Of a stretch of DNA of 64,000 bases, positions 18,445 through 29,839 are shown in pieces. The stretch lies in assembly GCA_030704615.1 (NCBI GenBank), contig CM060731.1, forward strand, positions 28,458,001 to 28,522,000, written 5' to 3'. Made by a program: the position numbers and the translations under genes. Under the pieces are notes generated by a model. It saw nothing but the letters and a program-made list of their open reading frames with translations, was not told the origin of the DNA and made no database searches. Numbering within the stretch: the first letter of the stretch is position 1; every line of letters starts with the position of its first letter. The stretch comes from Takakia lepidozioides (lineage: Eukaryota > Streptophyta > Takakiopsida > Takakiales > Takakiaceae).

Positions 18445-19484
18445 TATTGAAGATGCTACAAGTTTAGTTTAGTTTTCTTTATGGATTGAAGGTTGCTGAG
18501 ACAGGTGAACAAAACTGCTCTTCTGACATGAACAGTATTTTTTGAATTGATGCTCTTGCTATTCTCATGTATGATCACAAGATCCCCTTGTTCAAAGGCA
18601 ACTTCATTTTCCCACATCAAGCCAAATTAAACTTGTGTAGACATGAATGTGGTATTTTGCTGGTTGTTTGCTATATTTAATATTAATAACATTACTACTG
18701 GTCAATGTGGTTCATAATACAATTATTATCCATGTTTTAAATAAGCTTTTGTTTAAATGAAACAAAACAAATCAAAATTCTAAAACAATAATATATTACA
18801 TATTAAATCAAGCAGCCAATGGCTTTTGGGGTGCTATCTCATTTATTATAAGAATAAGAATAATAATAATATGACTATTCATTTTGGCATTTGTCAACAA
18901 ATAATAATTGTTTATTTTTCATCCAATAGGAACAAAACAGTGGATGTGACAGTATTCACACTAGTGTCATTGCGATCACACCACGACTTGAACCTGGTGT
19001 TAAATCTGTGTGAGAGAGTCCGTAAGAAGAGCCCTTAATATCTATTATTTATTTAATAATTCTGATGGACTCTATTACGTGGCATTCCCTTTGACATACA
19101 TGTGGCAAACATGGTGGCGCCGAGGTGTAATAAGTACCGTAGAAAGACCATTAAGATTACTTAGTCAAAATAGTAGTTGAACTAACCAGTCAAAACGACC
19201 GTCAAAATATCCGTCAAAAGAGCCACCTAAGCCTACTGCCACATCAGGTGCAAGTTTGGTGTGAGATGGTTTTTTTCACAGGACCAAGAAAGTTCACATG
19301 TGGTGCAAAGGACTAGGTTAACCTAACACCAAGGGGGGGTGTGAACTTGCGCTTTTTTCACACCAAAATGTGTGAGAAGAGCCGTTAAAAAAACCAGTTT
19401 CTGTACTAGTGTACTTAATAAAGGAAGACTCGTTCTAGAACTCACTTGTCTTTTGAACCTTACAAGAGGATTTGGGGTTCTTAT
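18445..19484. other. AT-rich intergenic region
   Basis: No gene seen. Contains AT-rich stretches (18660-18890) and three close copies of the word GTCAAAA (19190-19220). No terminal inverted repeats could be paired. Confidence 0.4.
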
Positions 19485-19615
19485 CAGTACATCCTCAGCT
19501 CTTAGAGCCTCCTCTGCTTTTGGAGCTTCCCTACCTCTGAGCCTCTGCCCTGCTCCTTCAGCCTCCTCTGCTCTTGGAGCATCCTCAGCTCTTAGAGCCT
19601 TCGCTGCTCTTCTTG
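19485..19615. repeat. Imperfect short repeat, CTCTTGGAGCCTCC type
   Basis: Several imperfect copies of CTCAGCTCTTAGAGC and CCTCTGCTCTTGGAGC occupy 130 bp. On the minus strand they would read as Ala/Glu-rich repeats, which I do not regard as a gene. Confidence 0.6.
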
Positions 19616-20683
19616 TCATTTCTTGCTTGTCTCTTAGCTTTATCTCTGATTTTCTACATCACTGACTTGGTTATGAAGCATTGCCTTCCTGGATCAACCT
19701 CTATGGCACTTTTTATGAGGTTATTTTTTCCTCAATTATCTCTTAGGCTTTTGGCCCATGGCTATAAAACTACAACGCTTCCATCCCATTTCATTAAGAA
19801 TTAAATTAAAAAAATCCTATATAAAAGAGAAGACACTAGACATAGGAGGCTTACTCTTCTGCCCTCTTGCCAGATCTATCTGGCACCTGGTTTCTGCTTT
19901 TTACGGTCTATGGAACCCCATTCCCCCTCTTTATCATGTGCTAGTGTTACTGAATGTTTCTCAGTTCTCTATTTTCTCCTCTTGCTCGATTTGGGGTTGC
20001 TTGAGATCCCGCACTCTCTGGCAGATTTAAAAAATTATGCATATGTTCTTAATTAGTGTTTGAGGGGAGGAGCCCCAACATCAATCTAATTTTGTTTAAC
20101 ATTTATTCAGATTTGATGACCGAGGGAAGGAAAGCCTGGGCTTCTCTTGTGGCAGCCTCTGGCAGGTGTTCAAGTTGTAGAAGGATTCAATTGTTCCAAG
20201 CTTTTGACCTCACATGGGCCAAGAGCAACATCATCTGCACCCATCACTCAGAATCTCAGATCACCTGGAATGACCAGCTCCCCCAAGCTTGGCTGCCTGG
20301 TTCCTGAGCCAGAGGATCTTGATGTCAATTGGCGTCACCGTACAGGTCGTGCGGACCACATCAAGGCTCACTTGGAATTCTAGTTCTGTGGGACCTCTGT
20401 TTTCTACTCAGCTCTAAAGATTCTTAGTCTCGGGCTCTGATGGAGTGTGCTTTAAGGCAGCTCGGGTCTCTTTCAGGAGGCTCCTCCTAGATCGATTCTC
20501 TTGGAGTCTCTTTAGTTCTGATCTCTTCAGATCTTGACTTTAATTTGTTATCTTATTTTTGCTTCTTCTTGTGCCAGCCTGCTTGCTATGTTGTAAATTA
20601 GCAGGCCTGCTATTAGCCCCCTCTGCCTTTTCTCGGCCCTCCTTCTAGGTTGTGGTTCCTTAGGGCCGTACCACACTAGCGGC
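19616..20683. other. Intergenic, nothing recognised
   Basis: About 1 kb with only short unconvincing ORFs on either strand and no repeat or RNA structure that I can support. Confidence 0.35.
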
Positions 20684-21445
20684 TGTCGCGCAACTTTTAC
20701 TCACCCATCCCTTCGCTATCCGAGGCGGAAACTCCAAGATAGAAGAGTTGGAAATCTCTAAGTACTCAGCCCGCGCAGAACAATTAGTCATGACCTACAG
20801 CTAGTGTATCATGGGGATGTTTCCTATTTGTTTCCCTTTCCGCATTCATGTTAGCTACCTTACCATTGATAATTAAGTATCAGTTTGCTTCATCAATCTA
20901 TCGGATTCCATCAATTCATCCATTCATTCCACAGCTTCACTCAGATCTCTCTACACAGTGTGATTGTATCGTATAAGTATCAGATTATGATTTATCCGGT
21001 ATCAGGCCGAAGCCATTGTGTCTCTAATCTGCTCTACAATATCACTACAGCTTTACATATAACAAGCATCTACTAATCATCTTTCCTCCTTCACCGTGCT
21101 CTCCATCTTTGCTTCCGTTCTTACTCTACGTCCGATCCTCTCTCATGCATGACCAAGAAGTCCCCCCCGTGAAGTGCTTCCAAGAATATATGTCTTCTCA
21201 GTCCTTGCTTCCCCCTTTATCTTCCTACCCGTGGCTCTAACCGTTTCCCTCGCTAACCGTCGTCCGTGAACTAACATGTTCCATTTGCAGGTGTTGTTCC
21301 CCACAGTCGTTCCCTGTCCTGCTCTCCGTTCCCTATGGTCGTGACAGTTGTGTCAAGCTGTGACTGGCTGTGTGAAATTGTGACGGGCTGTGACTGGCTG
21401 TGCGACTGTGTTTGGCTGTGTCGGGCTGTGACTGGATGTGTGGCT
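20684..21445 (-). repeat. Truncated LTR of the element D family
   Basis: Begins TGTCGCGC (reverse complement of GCGCGACA). It matches the complement of 3460-4089 closely, including the stretch with CTCACCCATCCCTTCGCTAT and the words around CCTGTCCTGCTCTCCGTTCC. A short TGTGACTGGC repeat corresponds to the minisatellite. Homology stops near 21445, so the 5' part of the LTR is missing. It probably is the 3' LTR of the remnant to its right. Confidence 0.7.
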
Positions 21446-21737
21446 GTACCTGGGCTCCCACTAGACCAGCCTAATATTGCAAAGAACACAACTTTGTCGT
21501 TACCAGTACTGCGTCTTCCACTGTCGCTTGCACCCTAGGTATCAATTATATGTGGAACTTAAAACCTAGTGATTTCTTCAGCATTGGGTTAATGATGTGA
21601 TTGCATTGCTTCAATAAGCTAAGTAAAGGCTTAGGATACTAATGTGGTCAAATTGTTAGGTGTTTGTTACATTCCTCATTTCTATTTCTCTTTTTCAATC
21701 ATTTGCCCTTCCTGTCAGTCGAACTGAAATTCAGGCT

Positions 21738-22112
21738 CTCCTGAAGGCAACACCTCTTGGACCCTTAGAATCACACGACCTGCTGTGACATCCAAGGTCG
21801 TAGGCGCTGTCTACTGCAGATATATATAGTCCCCAGGATGGGAACGCCGAACACCTGGCTGATATCCCCCTCCACGTATAGTGGTGTACCGCAATGTATC
21901 TCGGTGTTGGGCAATAGCAAGGTTCTCAAAAGCCATAGGCATGACTCTCTTGAACAACTCTGCCCGCTGGGCACATGCTTGTGTCCACACATCCGGATCA
22001 TCAAGGTTGAGGACTACTGCAGTCTCCCTGCGAATAGATGCAGACAAATCTGGCTCTCGGCCAAAGAGAAGGAAATAAGACGAGAACGAGGTCGCTCTTC
22101 AGTGCTTCCTGA
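21738..22112 (-). pseudogene. Retroelement integrase C-terminal fragment
   Basis: The minus strand reads FSSYFLLFGREPDLSASIRR, then AELFKRVMPMAFENLAIAQH, then GDYIYLQ, an in-frame TAG, and TAPTTLDVTAGRVILRV. FGREP and a GD-x-V/I-YL strand are typical of the integrase C-terminus in Ty3/gypsy-like elements. Upstream catalytic parts are missing. It lies about 290 bp upstream (in element orientation) of the truncated LTR. Confidence 0.6.
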
Positions 22113-22348
22113 ATCTCCTTTATGATCTCTACATTGTCATAGGTGGACATGGATAGCATATTCAATTGGAGATGTGAGTGAGATCGTTCTATTTATGGCA
22201 TATGATGTTTCAACGTACGTTTGCTTCTTTCTACCCTATATTGCCTGTGACTCTGAAATTTCAAATTCACTTTCTTGCCAACAGTTCCATCATCACCAGA
22301 CTAGAGATTGAACCAAGTCCCTGACAATTGGGCAAGATCACACATCGC
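22113..22348. other. Flank between retroelement remnants
   Basis: 235 bp with no recognised feature, immediately left of the target-site duplication of element A. Confidence 0.35.
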
Positions 22349-22353
22349 AGATC

Positions 22354-22706
22354 TGTAACATGGTAGAATCTAGAAGGTTCTAGATGGAGGAGGAAAGTTC
22401 CCTAGAAGTTTCCAAAATAACTAGGAAGGTTCTTAGGAAGTTTGATTTAAGGAAGTTTGACTTGAGGTTCTCAAGTCAAACCTATAAGACATTTATATTA
22501 TGGAGAGTAGGTCAAATGTTTAATAAAGTCATATTGTGGAGAATATATTAAACCTAGGAAGGTTGACTTTAGGAGGTTTTGATTTGAGGTTCTCAAGTCA
22601 AACCTTTAAAATAATCATATTGTGAAGGGTACATAAACATGCAATGAAAGTCTAGAAGACATCGAGTTGTTTTGGGAAAAAGTTGAGAAATACTTCTATT
22701 GTTACA
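22354..22706 (+). repeat. 5' LTR of element A
   Basis: TGTAACATGG...TTGTTACA, 353 bp, with 7-base inverted ends (TGTAACA/TGTTACA). It matches the minus-strand LTR at 32984-33340 along most of its length (for example GACTTGAGGTTCTCAAGTCA and ATGCAATGAAAG). Confidence 0.85.
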
Positions 22707-22707
22707 A

Positions 22708-22718
22708 TGGTATCAGAG
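22708..22718 (+). other. Primer-binding site of element A
   Basis: TGGTATCAGAG starts two bases after the LTR and matches the start of the site complementary to initiator tRNA-Met used by many plant LTR elements. Confidence 0.75.
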
Positions 22719-23714
22719 TTTAATTTTTCTTAAAGTTGGGAGTGACTTCTCGCTTTAGGAGGATTCGATTAAGATGTTTTTGTTTCTAGAGATTTTTGTT
22801 GTTAATATTTTTAAGTGTTGAATAGATAGTAGTGATGGTGCGTCATAACGATAGTATAAAAATTTTATGGACTTAAATCAACCCTCTTTCCGTGATTTTC
22901 CTTCGGAGTGTGAGTTTAAAATTATATGTCATTGTAAGGCAGAAATTAGAGATATGATAGTACAGAGATTTTGAGAGGAACAATATCAAGAAGTGATACA
23001 AAACCCCCGACCTGTCGTCTTTTCTATAATTAGAAATTGGAAGGTATAGATTTGTGTATATACATAGTTCATGGATCGAGGTAGATATTTTCCACCTAAT
23101 TTTCCACCGCCAAATGTATTTAGTATCAATGTGCGCGTCATCGACAAACATCACCTTGTAAGATTTTTAGTTGCAGAATTTGGAGTAGAATTCATCAACC
23201 TTGTCATGAGTTCAAACGTCTCTTTTGTATTACCAATAGTCACGTACGGGATGGTTTGGGATTGCACTATTTACAGGCTATATTAGGATAAGAGAATAGA
23301 GATAGTATACATTAATTTTAGAAGACAAACACCACGAAGGAAGGAGTAGTGGAGCAAGATGGCGGACAATGAAGAAATGGTGGACATTCCCTCCAGGGGC
23401 CACACAGATTGTAATGGCTTGGGCTATTGGAATTAGGGCTACTAAAGATCAAGCATTAAGGTGTGCCAAGTGCTTGAACACTAAGCATTTGGTGTCTTTG
23501 CCAAAACCCCAGCGGAAGTTTAAGTGGCCTATGTTGTTGAAATACAGCCCTGTATTTTCTTTTCATACCTTCTGGTTACACCAGTTACCTCTCTATGTTT
23601 AGAGAATAGAAGAACGCATACACTACTCATTAAGCCAATGATCAGACGGTGTGGATAATGGAGCGCTTATACAAATTGTAGAATGCTCTTGTCACGACCT
23701 AACAACAAAACAAC
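22719..23714 (+). other. Leader of element A
   Basis: About 1 kb between primer site and gag without a convincing ORF. It may contain degraded N-terminal gag sequence, but nothing is recognisable. Confidence 0.4.
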
Positions 23715-24309
23715 GTGTTGATGGAGGAGCTTAAACAAGTGACACAATCAACCACCCCGGGACTGGTTGCTGATGGGTCGGATACATTACTGCAAAAGAT
23801 GACCAAGACGTGTAAGGTTGAGCCGTATAAAGGAAGTCGCGCCATGGGAGTGCTAGAAGGATGGATTTATCGAATGGAGGTACATTTGTCATATTTCCCT
23901 ACATCAAGCGATTTGGACCACAGAATGTTCATACAATCCATGGTTACAGACATGGGAGAGAAGACAGATTGCAAAAGGAGAATCTTTACTATGGAGCACC
24001 TTGAAAGCGGGACTGCTCCAACAATTCAAGGTAGTAGATGCTGTTACAACTGCTCGAATGAAATTATGGAATTTGGAACAACGCGGGAGTGTGCAAAATT
24101 ACATTGAAGATTTTTTGAATCTTAAGGTTCAAATCGAAGACATGAGTCCTGCAGAAGCTTTAGACAACTTCAAAAGAGGATTGAAGAAGAAAATTCAAGA
24201 AGTAATTTTACGCAACCGGGTTGATGTCTACGAAGCAATTTCATTGGCCCAAAAGATTGAAGGGACGCTACCAAGATACGACGAAGGTATACACGTTCCA
24301 TTGAATTAA
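23715..24309 (+). pseudogene. Gag (capsid region) of element A
   Basis: Two frames make up a Ty3-type gag. The first reads YKGSRAMGVLEGWIYRMEVH and SDLDHRMFIQSMV; the second (from about 24001) reads VTTARMKLWNLEQRGSVQNY, DFLNLKVQIEDMSPAEALDN and FKRGLKKKIQEVI. This matches the retrotransposon gag domain (W-helix followed by F-x3-L...F-x2-GL). A frame change near 23995 separates the two parts. It would form the capsid-like particle. Confidence 0.75.
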
Positions 24310-24324
24310 TACGGACCAACGCCT

Positions 24325-24545
24325 ATGGAGCTTGGAAATCTTCGAAGACGAGATAACTTCCAATACTCTCAAAGAAATAGGTCGGGAATCAGATATGGGG
24401 AAGATAACACACAACGGCGAATGAAATTGAATGACAAGGATGTGACCTCCTCAACATTCTCACGAACAGAAGGACAAAGGGAAACTAGACAATGTTACAA
24501 CTGTGGAAAATACGGACATCTTGCGGCCAACTGCCGAATACACCG
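24325..24545 (+). pseudogene. Gag linker and CCHC knuckle of element A
   Basis: A basic linker (SQRNRSGIRYGEDN) is followed by CYNCGKYGHLAANC, a perfect C-x2-C-x4-H-x4-C knuckle for RNA binding. Four codons later the sequence turns into the inverted LTR fragment at 24546, so the ORF end at 24594 is not native. Confidence 0.8.
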
Positions 24546-24873
24546 CCTTGTGGAGCCACCCCCACCGCAACCTGGTGTGCGGGGCTCCACCTAGTGAGCG
24601 CCTCCACCTGCTTGAGTGCCTTGGGCACTCAAAGGTGCTTCAGCCCTCCGTACCTATCGCTGCCATTGCCCCCACCACAGGGGCAGCCCTTCCTGCGTCC
24701 TGACCCCCTGCCCTCAAGGCAAAGGACCGCGACAGAGCGCCTCCGCCTCCTTGAGTGCCTTGGGCACTCAATGGTGCTTCAGCCTCCCGTACCTATCGCT
24801 GCCACTGCCCCCACCACAGGGGCAGCCCCTCCTGTGTCCCGACCCCCTGCCCTCAAGGCAAAGGGTCGCGACA
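24546..24873 (-). repeat. Inverted first half of element B's 5' LTR
   Basis: The reverse complement begins TGTCGCGACCC and matches the first 189 bases of the intact LTR at 40893-41081, but with a tandem duplication of about 139 bases (CTTGAGTGCC at 24611 and 24750). It ends in CCACAAGG at 24546, exactly where the intact LTR would go on to the part found at 37133. The flank ATGAC (24874-24878) is the complement of element B's right flank GTCAT (41609-41613). Confidence 0.85.
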
Positions 24874-25750
24874 ATGACGGTTAGTGGGTTGGTATTCCGA
24901 CCTCATTGGTGAAATATTGCGAGGATGAGCGGAGCATATTCTATCGTTTAAGTAAGGCCGATTCAAGCGTTGGGGTAACGATCATGACAATATGTAGAGA
25001 TTTTGGCCCTGAAGCTCAGCGTTTTGTCGCCATTGTAACCTTTACCATCATCACCATTCAAGATGTAAACGTTCTACACTCTATCGAAAATCATAGTGAC
25101 TGAACTAATAACTGAATCTACATCTATCCACTTGTTGTCGGTATGAACATATTTGAATTTAGATGTCCTCTAAATTTTGAAAAGTAGTTTAATAACACCA
25201 TAATTGGTGTGGTTGGTATTGATATTTATGATATCAATAGGCTGCCGCGATATCCCCCACCTGCTTCCATCATGTTTTCATTTTTTGAATCCTGCCTATC
25301 CCCTGCCTATCCAGCAGGTTTCTCGTAGCTATCAATCCACATGGGTTCGAAGGTAATCTTGTGCTTAAAATCCGGCACTCATGGATGACAATCGACAGGA
25401 AACTCCCTCCCTTACCATTAAGAAAAAATGAAACCCCCCGCTCAAACCCCCTCCCTTACCATTAGAACCTAAACTCTAAATGCACGACACGTGTCCAGGA
25501 CTAATCATTGGATGACACGTGTCCACAGGTACTATCTCAACCCTATAGTAATCTTTAAAAAATTAAAATGAGTCATTATTTTAAACCCTATATTCATTTA
25601 AATTCTCTAATCACATATAATATACCCATTATTTAATTTTAAATATTTTCTAATTTTTATCTTTTCAAAATAATTTGCACCCTATATTTTTTTGCACGTC
25701 GGTTGGGAATATTTAGAAGTGACTTCCCCGGGCAGTTATAGCTTAAGTAG
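24874..25750 (-). other. Coding-like fragment, paralogous to 42134-42700
   Basis: The minus strand near 25150-25050 reads TDNKWIDVDSVISSVTMIFD, clearly related to TDSKWIDIDSISSLVTMTFD at 42280-42220. The similarity continues through an AT-rich stretch containing ACACGTGTCC and TTTTTTGCACGT (25480-25720 versus 42470-42660). The copy has stops and is not an intact gene. The protein family is unknown to me. Confidence 0.5.
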
Positions 25751-27108
25751 GTTTGAAGTCCTTGGTTATAGGCCCGCTGCTCGCAAAGGCGCCCCGCAAC
25801 CGTGAGCAAAAAATTACTCACGGTTGCACAGGCTCACGTGAGCGGGTCACATTCTATCCCCCCCTCCGCCCCCCTCCCCCCAACAAGGCTAAGGCTAAGG
25901 CTAAGGCTCAACTCAAGACTTTGAAAGTTGGTGTTCATAGATGTGCATGACTATATGTTCTTGATGATCCTAAAGAGAGATTGCGTTGATCTTGGATTGA
26001 GACAACCTTGATGAGTGGTTCTCATACCTATAGGAAATCACAAGAATTATGAAGATCACAATGAAGACTTCCAATGTTTACGGTGCAACCAAACACTATA
26101 GTTTATGTTTGCTAAATAGGCATTATTATTAAGTTTTTCTCTCTTGTATATTGTGTCTTTGCTATTTTGGAACGCAGAGGTAGGTACAGCTTAGTGTAGA
26201 AGAGGTGTAGAAATATGACAGCCACCATTACCGGCCTAGATATGCTTTGGTAGGAGTCAACCCTTGTTTTGCATCATATTTGATATTGCTGTGAAATAGA
26301 GTTCATGCTTCATGAGTCCAATCCACTTTCGTACTAAATAAGGCACACTATGTAGTACAAGATATTCTAGTATCTCTCCTCAAAGGGAAAAACAAATCAA
26401 AAGTATCTCATCACTCCAATGTACCATTTCATTTCAAAGACCCGATCTGTCCCCTATCGTAACATTAGTAATGTACAAGAAGATGTTGTCGGCTTTTAAT
26501 GAAGCCAATTTCTTAAGGATGAATTATCCTGGAAGCATTGGTTGTTCAGCTTGACGCTAAATTATGTCTTTGCAACAATTTTGTAAGTGGAGTCACAGAA
26601 GGTGATGGGGCAATAGTTAGAAAAGAACCCGCGAGATAATGGGAGGACATGATTCTTTTTTCAAAGAATACCATATGTCATCATTTTAAAATCATCCTCA
26701 ATAATGAACCACATTGCTAGGCCTAAACCCAAAAATAAATAAATAACGACACCTAGTTTTCCCCACTCATATAGTACCAATCAACCCCCGCTTTGATCCT
26801 AAGTTATTCTCTTTGTTTTTGCGGAATTGTAGAAAATCAGACTTGGCAAGATTGTAAAACTCAAGGCCCATTGAGGCCTTAAAAGATTGTCAAGATCAAG
26901 TAGTAATTGTTGGTGAACTCGAAGGCTTTTGTTAAGACGTTTTTCTCTTTGCTGGTATCAAAAGCAAATTTCTTGGACAAATCTGCTGTTACAAGATAGA
27001 TGAAAACACGAAGCCGAAGCACTTCACATTTGACTACCGCCCTTTTCAGAGATAGCCTTGTATTTGTATATTGGATTAGTAATTAGTGGTCTCATACGAG
27101 CCATAATG
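25751..27108. other. Intergenic with a short hairpin and GGCTAA repeats
   Basis: No gene. AACCGTGAG and CTCACGGTT form a 9-base stem around a 10-base loop at 25799-25826. AAGGCT words repeat at about 25883-25910. The rest is anonymous. Confidence 0.4.
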
Positions 27109-27229
27109 GTTTGTCCCATCTCAATAGTTGCTTAGCCATTCTATCTCACAAGTTTAGGGTTTAGGGTTTAGGGTTTAGGGTTTTGTGAGGTTTGTCCCAT
27201 CTCAATAGTTGCTTAGCCATTCTATCTAA
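27109..27229 (+). repeat. Interstitial telomere repeat with duplicated flanks
   Basis: Four perfect TTTAGGG units (27153-27180) lie between two direct copies of a roughly 39-base sequence beginning GGTTTGTCCCATCTC (27109 and 27189). TTTAGGG is the plant-type telomere repeat. Confidence 0.85.
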
Positions 27230-27269
27230 TACTGGTGTATGAAGGTCGATAATTCTTTTGATTGGTATA

Positions 27270-28720
27270 TCTAAAAGAGGATGAAATTCGACATCTCCCA
27301 CACCGCAGGTCCAAAAATCATGAGACCAAGCCCGTGCACCCCTCCTCGTTGAGGGCGTTCCAATGGTACCAAGCACTAGGGCTGGGGCCTCGCGGTTGGG
27401 GACATCTCAAATCTACTTAACAAAACAAACAAATCAAAACAAAACAAACGTCTTGCTTCATATATTGACTAGGGTAGCCTGTGCCGTTGGCCCAAGTGTC
27501 AAGTGTCATCTAAGCCCAAGTGCAATCTCCTATGTATGCAAGTGCATCTCCTATGTTGAGGCCCGAGTGCGACCTCTAGGGTAGCCTCTGCCATTGGCCC
27601 AAGGGTCCAATGTCATCTAAGTCCAAATGCAATTTTTTTCCACAGAGCCTACGACCAGATTTGAACCGGAGACCTTTCCCTTGACTCTGTCATCTCGAGG
27701 CTCCAACCATTGTCCTAGGAATGCCCACTTTGCCATTTTTGCTATTTTTTGTGAATTTCCAGCGACCAAAAGTACTTGGAATTCCACATCTCCCACACCG
27801 CAGGTCCAAAAATCATGAGACCAAGCCCTTGCACCCCTCCTCATCGAGGGCTTTCCAACGGTACCAATCACCAGGGCTGGGGCCTCGCGGTTTGGGACAT
27901 CTCAAATCTACAAAACAAAACAAACGTTTCGCTTCATATATTGACTTATAGGGTAGCCTGTGCCGTTGGCCCAAGTGTCAAGTGTCATCTAAGCCCAAGT
28001 GCAATCCCCTATGTATCCAAGTGCGTCTCCTATGTCGAGGCCCATCTAAGCCCAAGTGCAATCTTCTATTCATGTATCCAAGTACATCTCCTATGTAGAG
28101 CCCCAATTGTCCACTGTCATCTAAGCCCAAGTCCAATCTCCTATGTATCCAGTGCAATTTCCTATGTATCCAAGTGCGTCTCCTATGTCGAGGCCTAAGT
28201 GCAACCTCTAGGCCCTAGGGTAGCCTATGCCATTGGCCCAAGTGTCCAGTGTCATCTAAGTCCAAGTTCAATCCCCTATGTATCAAAGTGCGTCTCCTAT
28301 GTCGAGGCCCAAATGCAACCTCTAGGGTAGCCTTTGCCGTTGGCCCAAGTGTCCAATGTCATCTAAGTAAGTTTTTTTCCACAGAGCCCACGACCAGATT
28401 TGAACCGGAGACCTTTCCCTTGATATCTCTCCCGTCGAGGCTCCAACCATTGTCCCAAGAATGCCCACTTTGCCATTTTTGCTATTTTTTGCTATTTTCG
28501 GGAATTTCCAGCGACCCAAAGTACTTGAAATTCCACATCTCCCACACCGTAGGTCCAAAAATCATGAGACCAAGCCCGTGCACCCCTTCTCATTTAGGGC
28601 TTTCCAACGGTACCAAGCACCAGGGTTGGGGCCTCGCGGTTGTGGACATCTCAAATCTACAAAACAAAACAAAACAAAACAAAACAAACGTCTCGATTCA
28701 TATATTGATTACAACTATTC
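27270..28720. repeat. Three related segments in direct order
   Basis: A block with CCCACACCGCAGGTCCAAAA and GGTACCAAGCACYAGGG occurs near 27297, 27794 and 28543, each time followed by CAAAACAAAC-rich sequence and then copies of GTGTCATCTAAGCCCAAGTG (27500-28370). CAGATTTGAACCGGAGACC appears at 27656 and 28395 and resembles a tRNA B-box on the minus strand. It looks like a local segmental duplication of a short dispersed repeat. ORFs here are repeat-derived. Confidence 0.6.
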
Positions 28721-28821
28721 CATGACTTTCAGTCATGATGAGAACAAAAATGCGACGCTAGCAGTAGGATAGGGTTGGGGATTTGACTGCTGGCTTGCTA
28801 GGGGCGTCCCAACGTCCCAAC

Positions 28822-28860
28822 CAGTGTTGGACCGGTATCATAAACATTTCATACCAGCCA
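28822..28860 (+). mobile_element. Possible orphan hAT-type end
   Basis: CAGTGTTGGACCGGTAT resembles the end of the complete hAT-type element at 29840 (CAGTGTTGGCCGGATAT). No matching inverted end is found downstream before that element, so this is at best a truncated relative. Confidence 0.35.
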
Positions 28861-28944
28861 GGGTCTTGTATCGTTGGTGAATAGCCTGGCAAGTAATGGT
28901 ATCAAAGTAGATATCATTTTGTAATGTACCCATCTGGTATGTGT

Positions 28945-28970
28945 ATATATATATATATATATATATTTGC
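28945..28970. repeat. AT microsatellite
   Basis: An uninterrupted AT dinucleotide run of about 24 bases. Confidence 0.9.
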
Positions 28971-29092
28971 CTGGTATGGTATTGTATGAATATTGCAATT
29001 TTCAAAACTTATATTGGGGGTATATCAAGACTGGTATCAATACATTGCAATATACAATCAACATAAAAGGCTTGAAAACCATAGCACTGCTA

Positions 29093-29381
29093 CATTCCTT
29101 GACACTATGTGACCCAAACAAAAAACTCACACTTGCTCTCCTTAGCATAGAGCTTATTCTCTCTCAAGATCTCTAGAACACTTCTCAAGTGCATCTCCAT
29201 TAGGCAATATAATGGTGCTGGCGCCAACCTCCTTTAACTGCAGCTTGCACTTGTTTGTGAAACTTTGAGACAAGAAGTCATGGCTGCTTCTTGGAACAAT
29301 CAAAACAGTCTTGGTCTCTCTTCCCACCTGACCACTAAATCGTATGACTGTGGGATTATGGTCTATTCCCTCATCCATCAC
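29093..29381 (-). pseudogene. Protease remnant fused to an RT tail, element C
   Basis: TKTVLIVPRSSHDFLSQSF aligns with the retropepsin strand VL-x-D-S/T-G-x-x-H-x-F-I, but the catalytic D-S/T-G is VPR, so the active site is lost. The next sense, ENKLYAKESKCEFFV, belongs to the RT connection region (compare ENKLYSKKSKCELFV at 31760-31800), so the sequence between has been deleted. Confidence 0.55.
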
Positions 29382-29486
29382 AGCTACTGAGATCCTCAGC
29401 TGTTACCTTTGCTCGTCCCAAGTGCATCAACATCCATCTTATCGTCAACCTCTTGCATAATTACAGCTGCAGTTGCACGCGTTTGG

Positions 29487-29531
29487 GACAATCAAACGCC
29501 CCGATGGCCTTTTTCATGACAGATAAAACAT
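29487..29531 (-). pseudogene. CCHC knuckle of element C
   Basis: Minus strand CFICHEKGHR then, after a one-base shift, AFDCPKRV: a C-x2-C-x4-H-x4-C gag zinc knuckle with a frame lesion inside. Confidence 0.5.
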
Positions 29532-29839
29532 TGACCCAACCATCAATGTTCTTCCTGTTCCTTCTCTAATAGACGTTTGGTTGTTGGGGCTCCAAACTTC
29601 TGATTACCCCGAGGCTCAGACCTTGTTGTCTTTTTATTAAACCTCTTCTAGTTCTTTCTTTTCTGACCACCACCAAATGGGAATGACTTCGGCTTAAAAT
29701 CCCTCTCAGTAGGTGCAAAAAAATAAAAAATGACGCCTCCTGAAAAGAGCGTAACTTATGGTGTCACTTCACCACAAGAGCTACGGCCTTCCAGCTGAAA
29801 GGTGGACACCTTCGTGACACACCAGACCGTGGTTTGAAC

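Larger units (their letters stand above)
22349..24545 (+). mobile_element. Ty3/gypsy element A, left half (LTR and gag)
   Basis: Target-site duplication AGATC (22349-22353), a 353-bp LTR, a tRNA-Met-type primer site, about 1 kb of leader, and gag up to just after its zinc knuckle. It stops at 24545, where an inverted fragment of another element's LTR begins. The remaining half of the element, with the matching AGATC, is on the minus strand at 32979-37132. Confidence 0.8.

Noticed and set aside
19323-19619. Ala/Glu-rich minus-strand ORF
   Set aside because: Read from a short imperfect repeat; no start context or homologue recognised.
24492-24912. Overlapping ORFs of 89-130 residues (and mirror ORFs at 40730-41079)
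   Set aside because: They fall inside the LTR of element B and are mirror images of one another, not genes.
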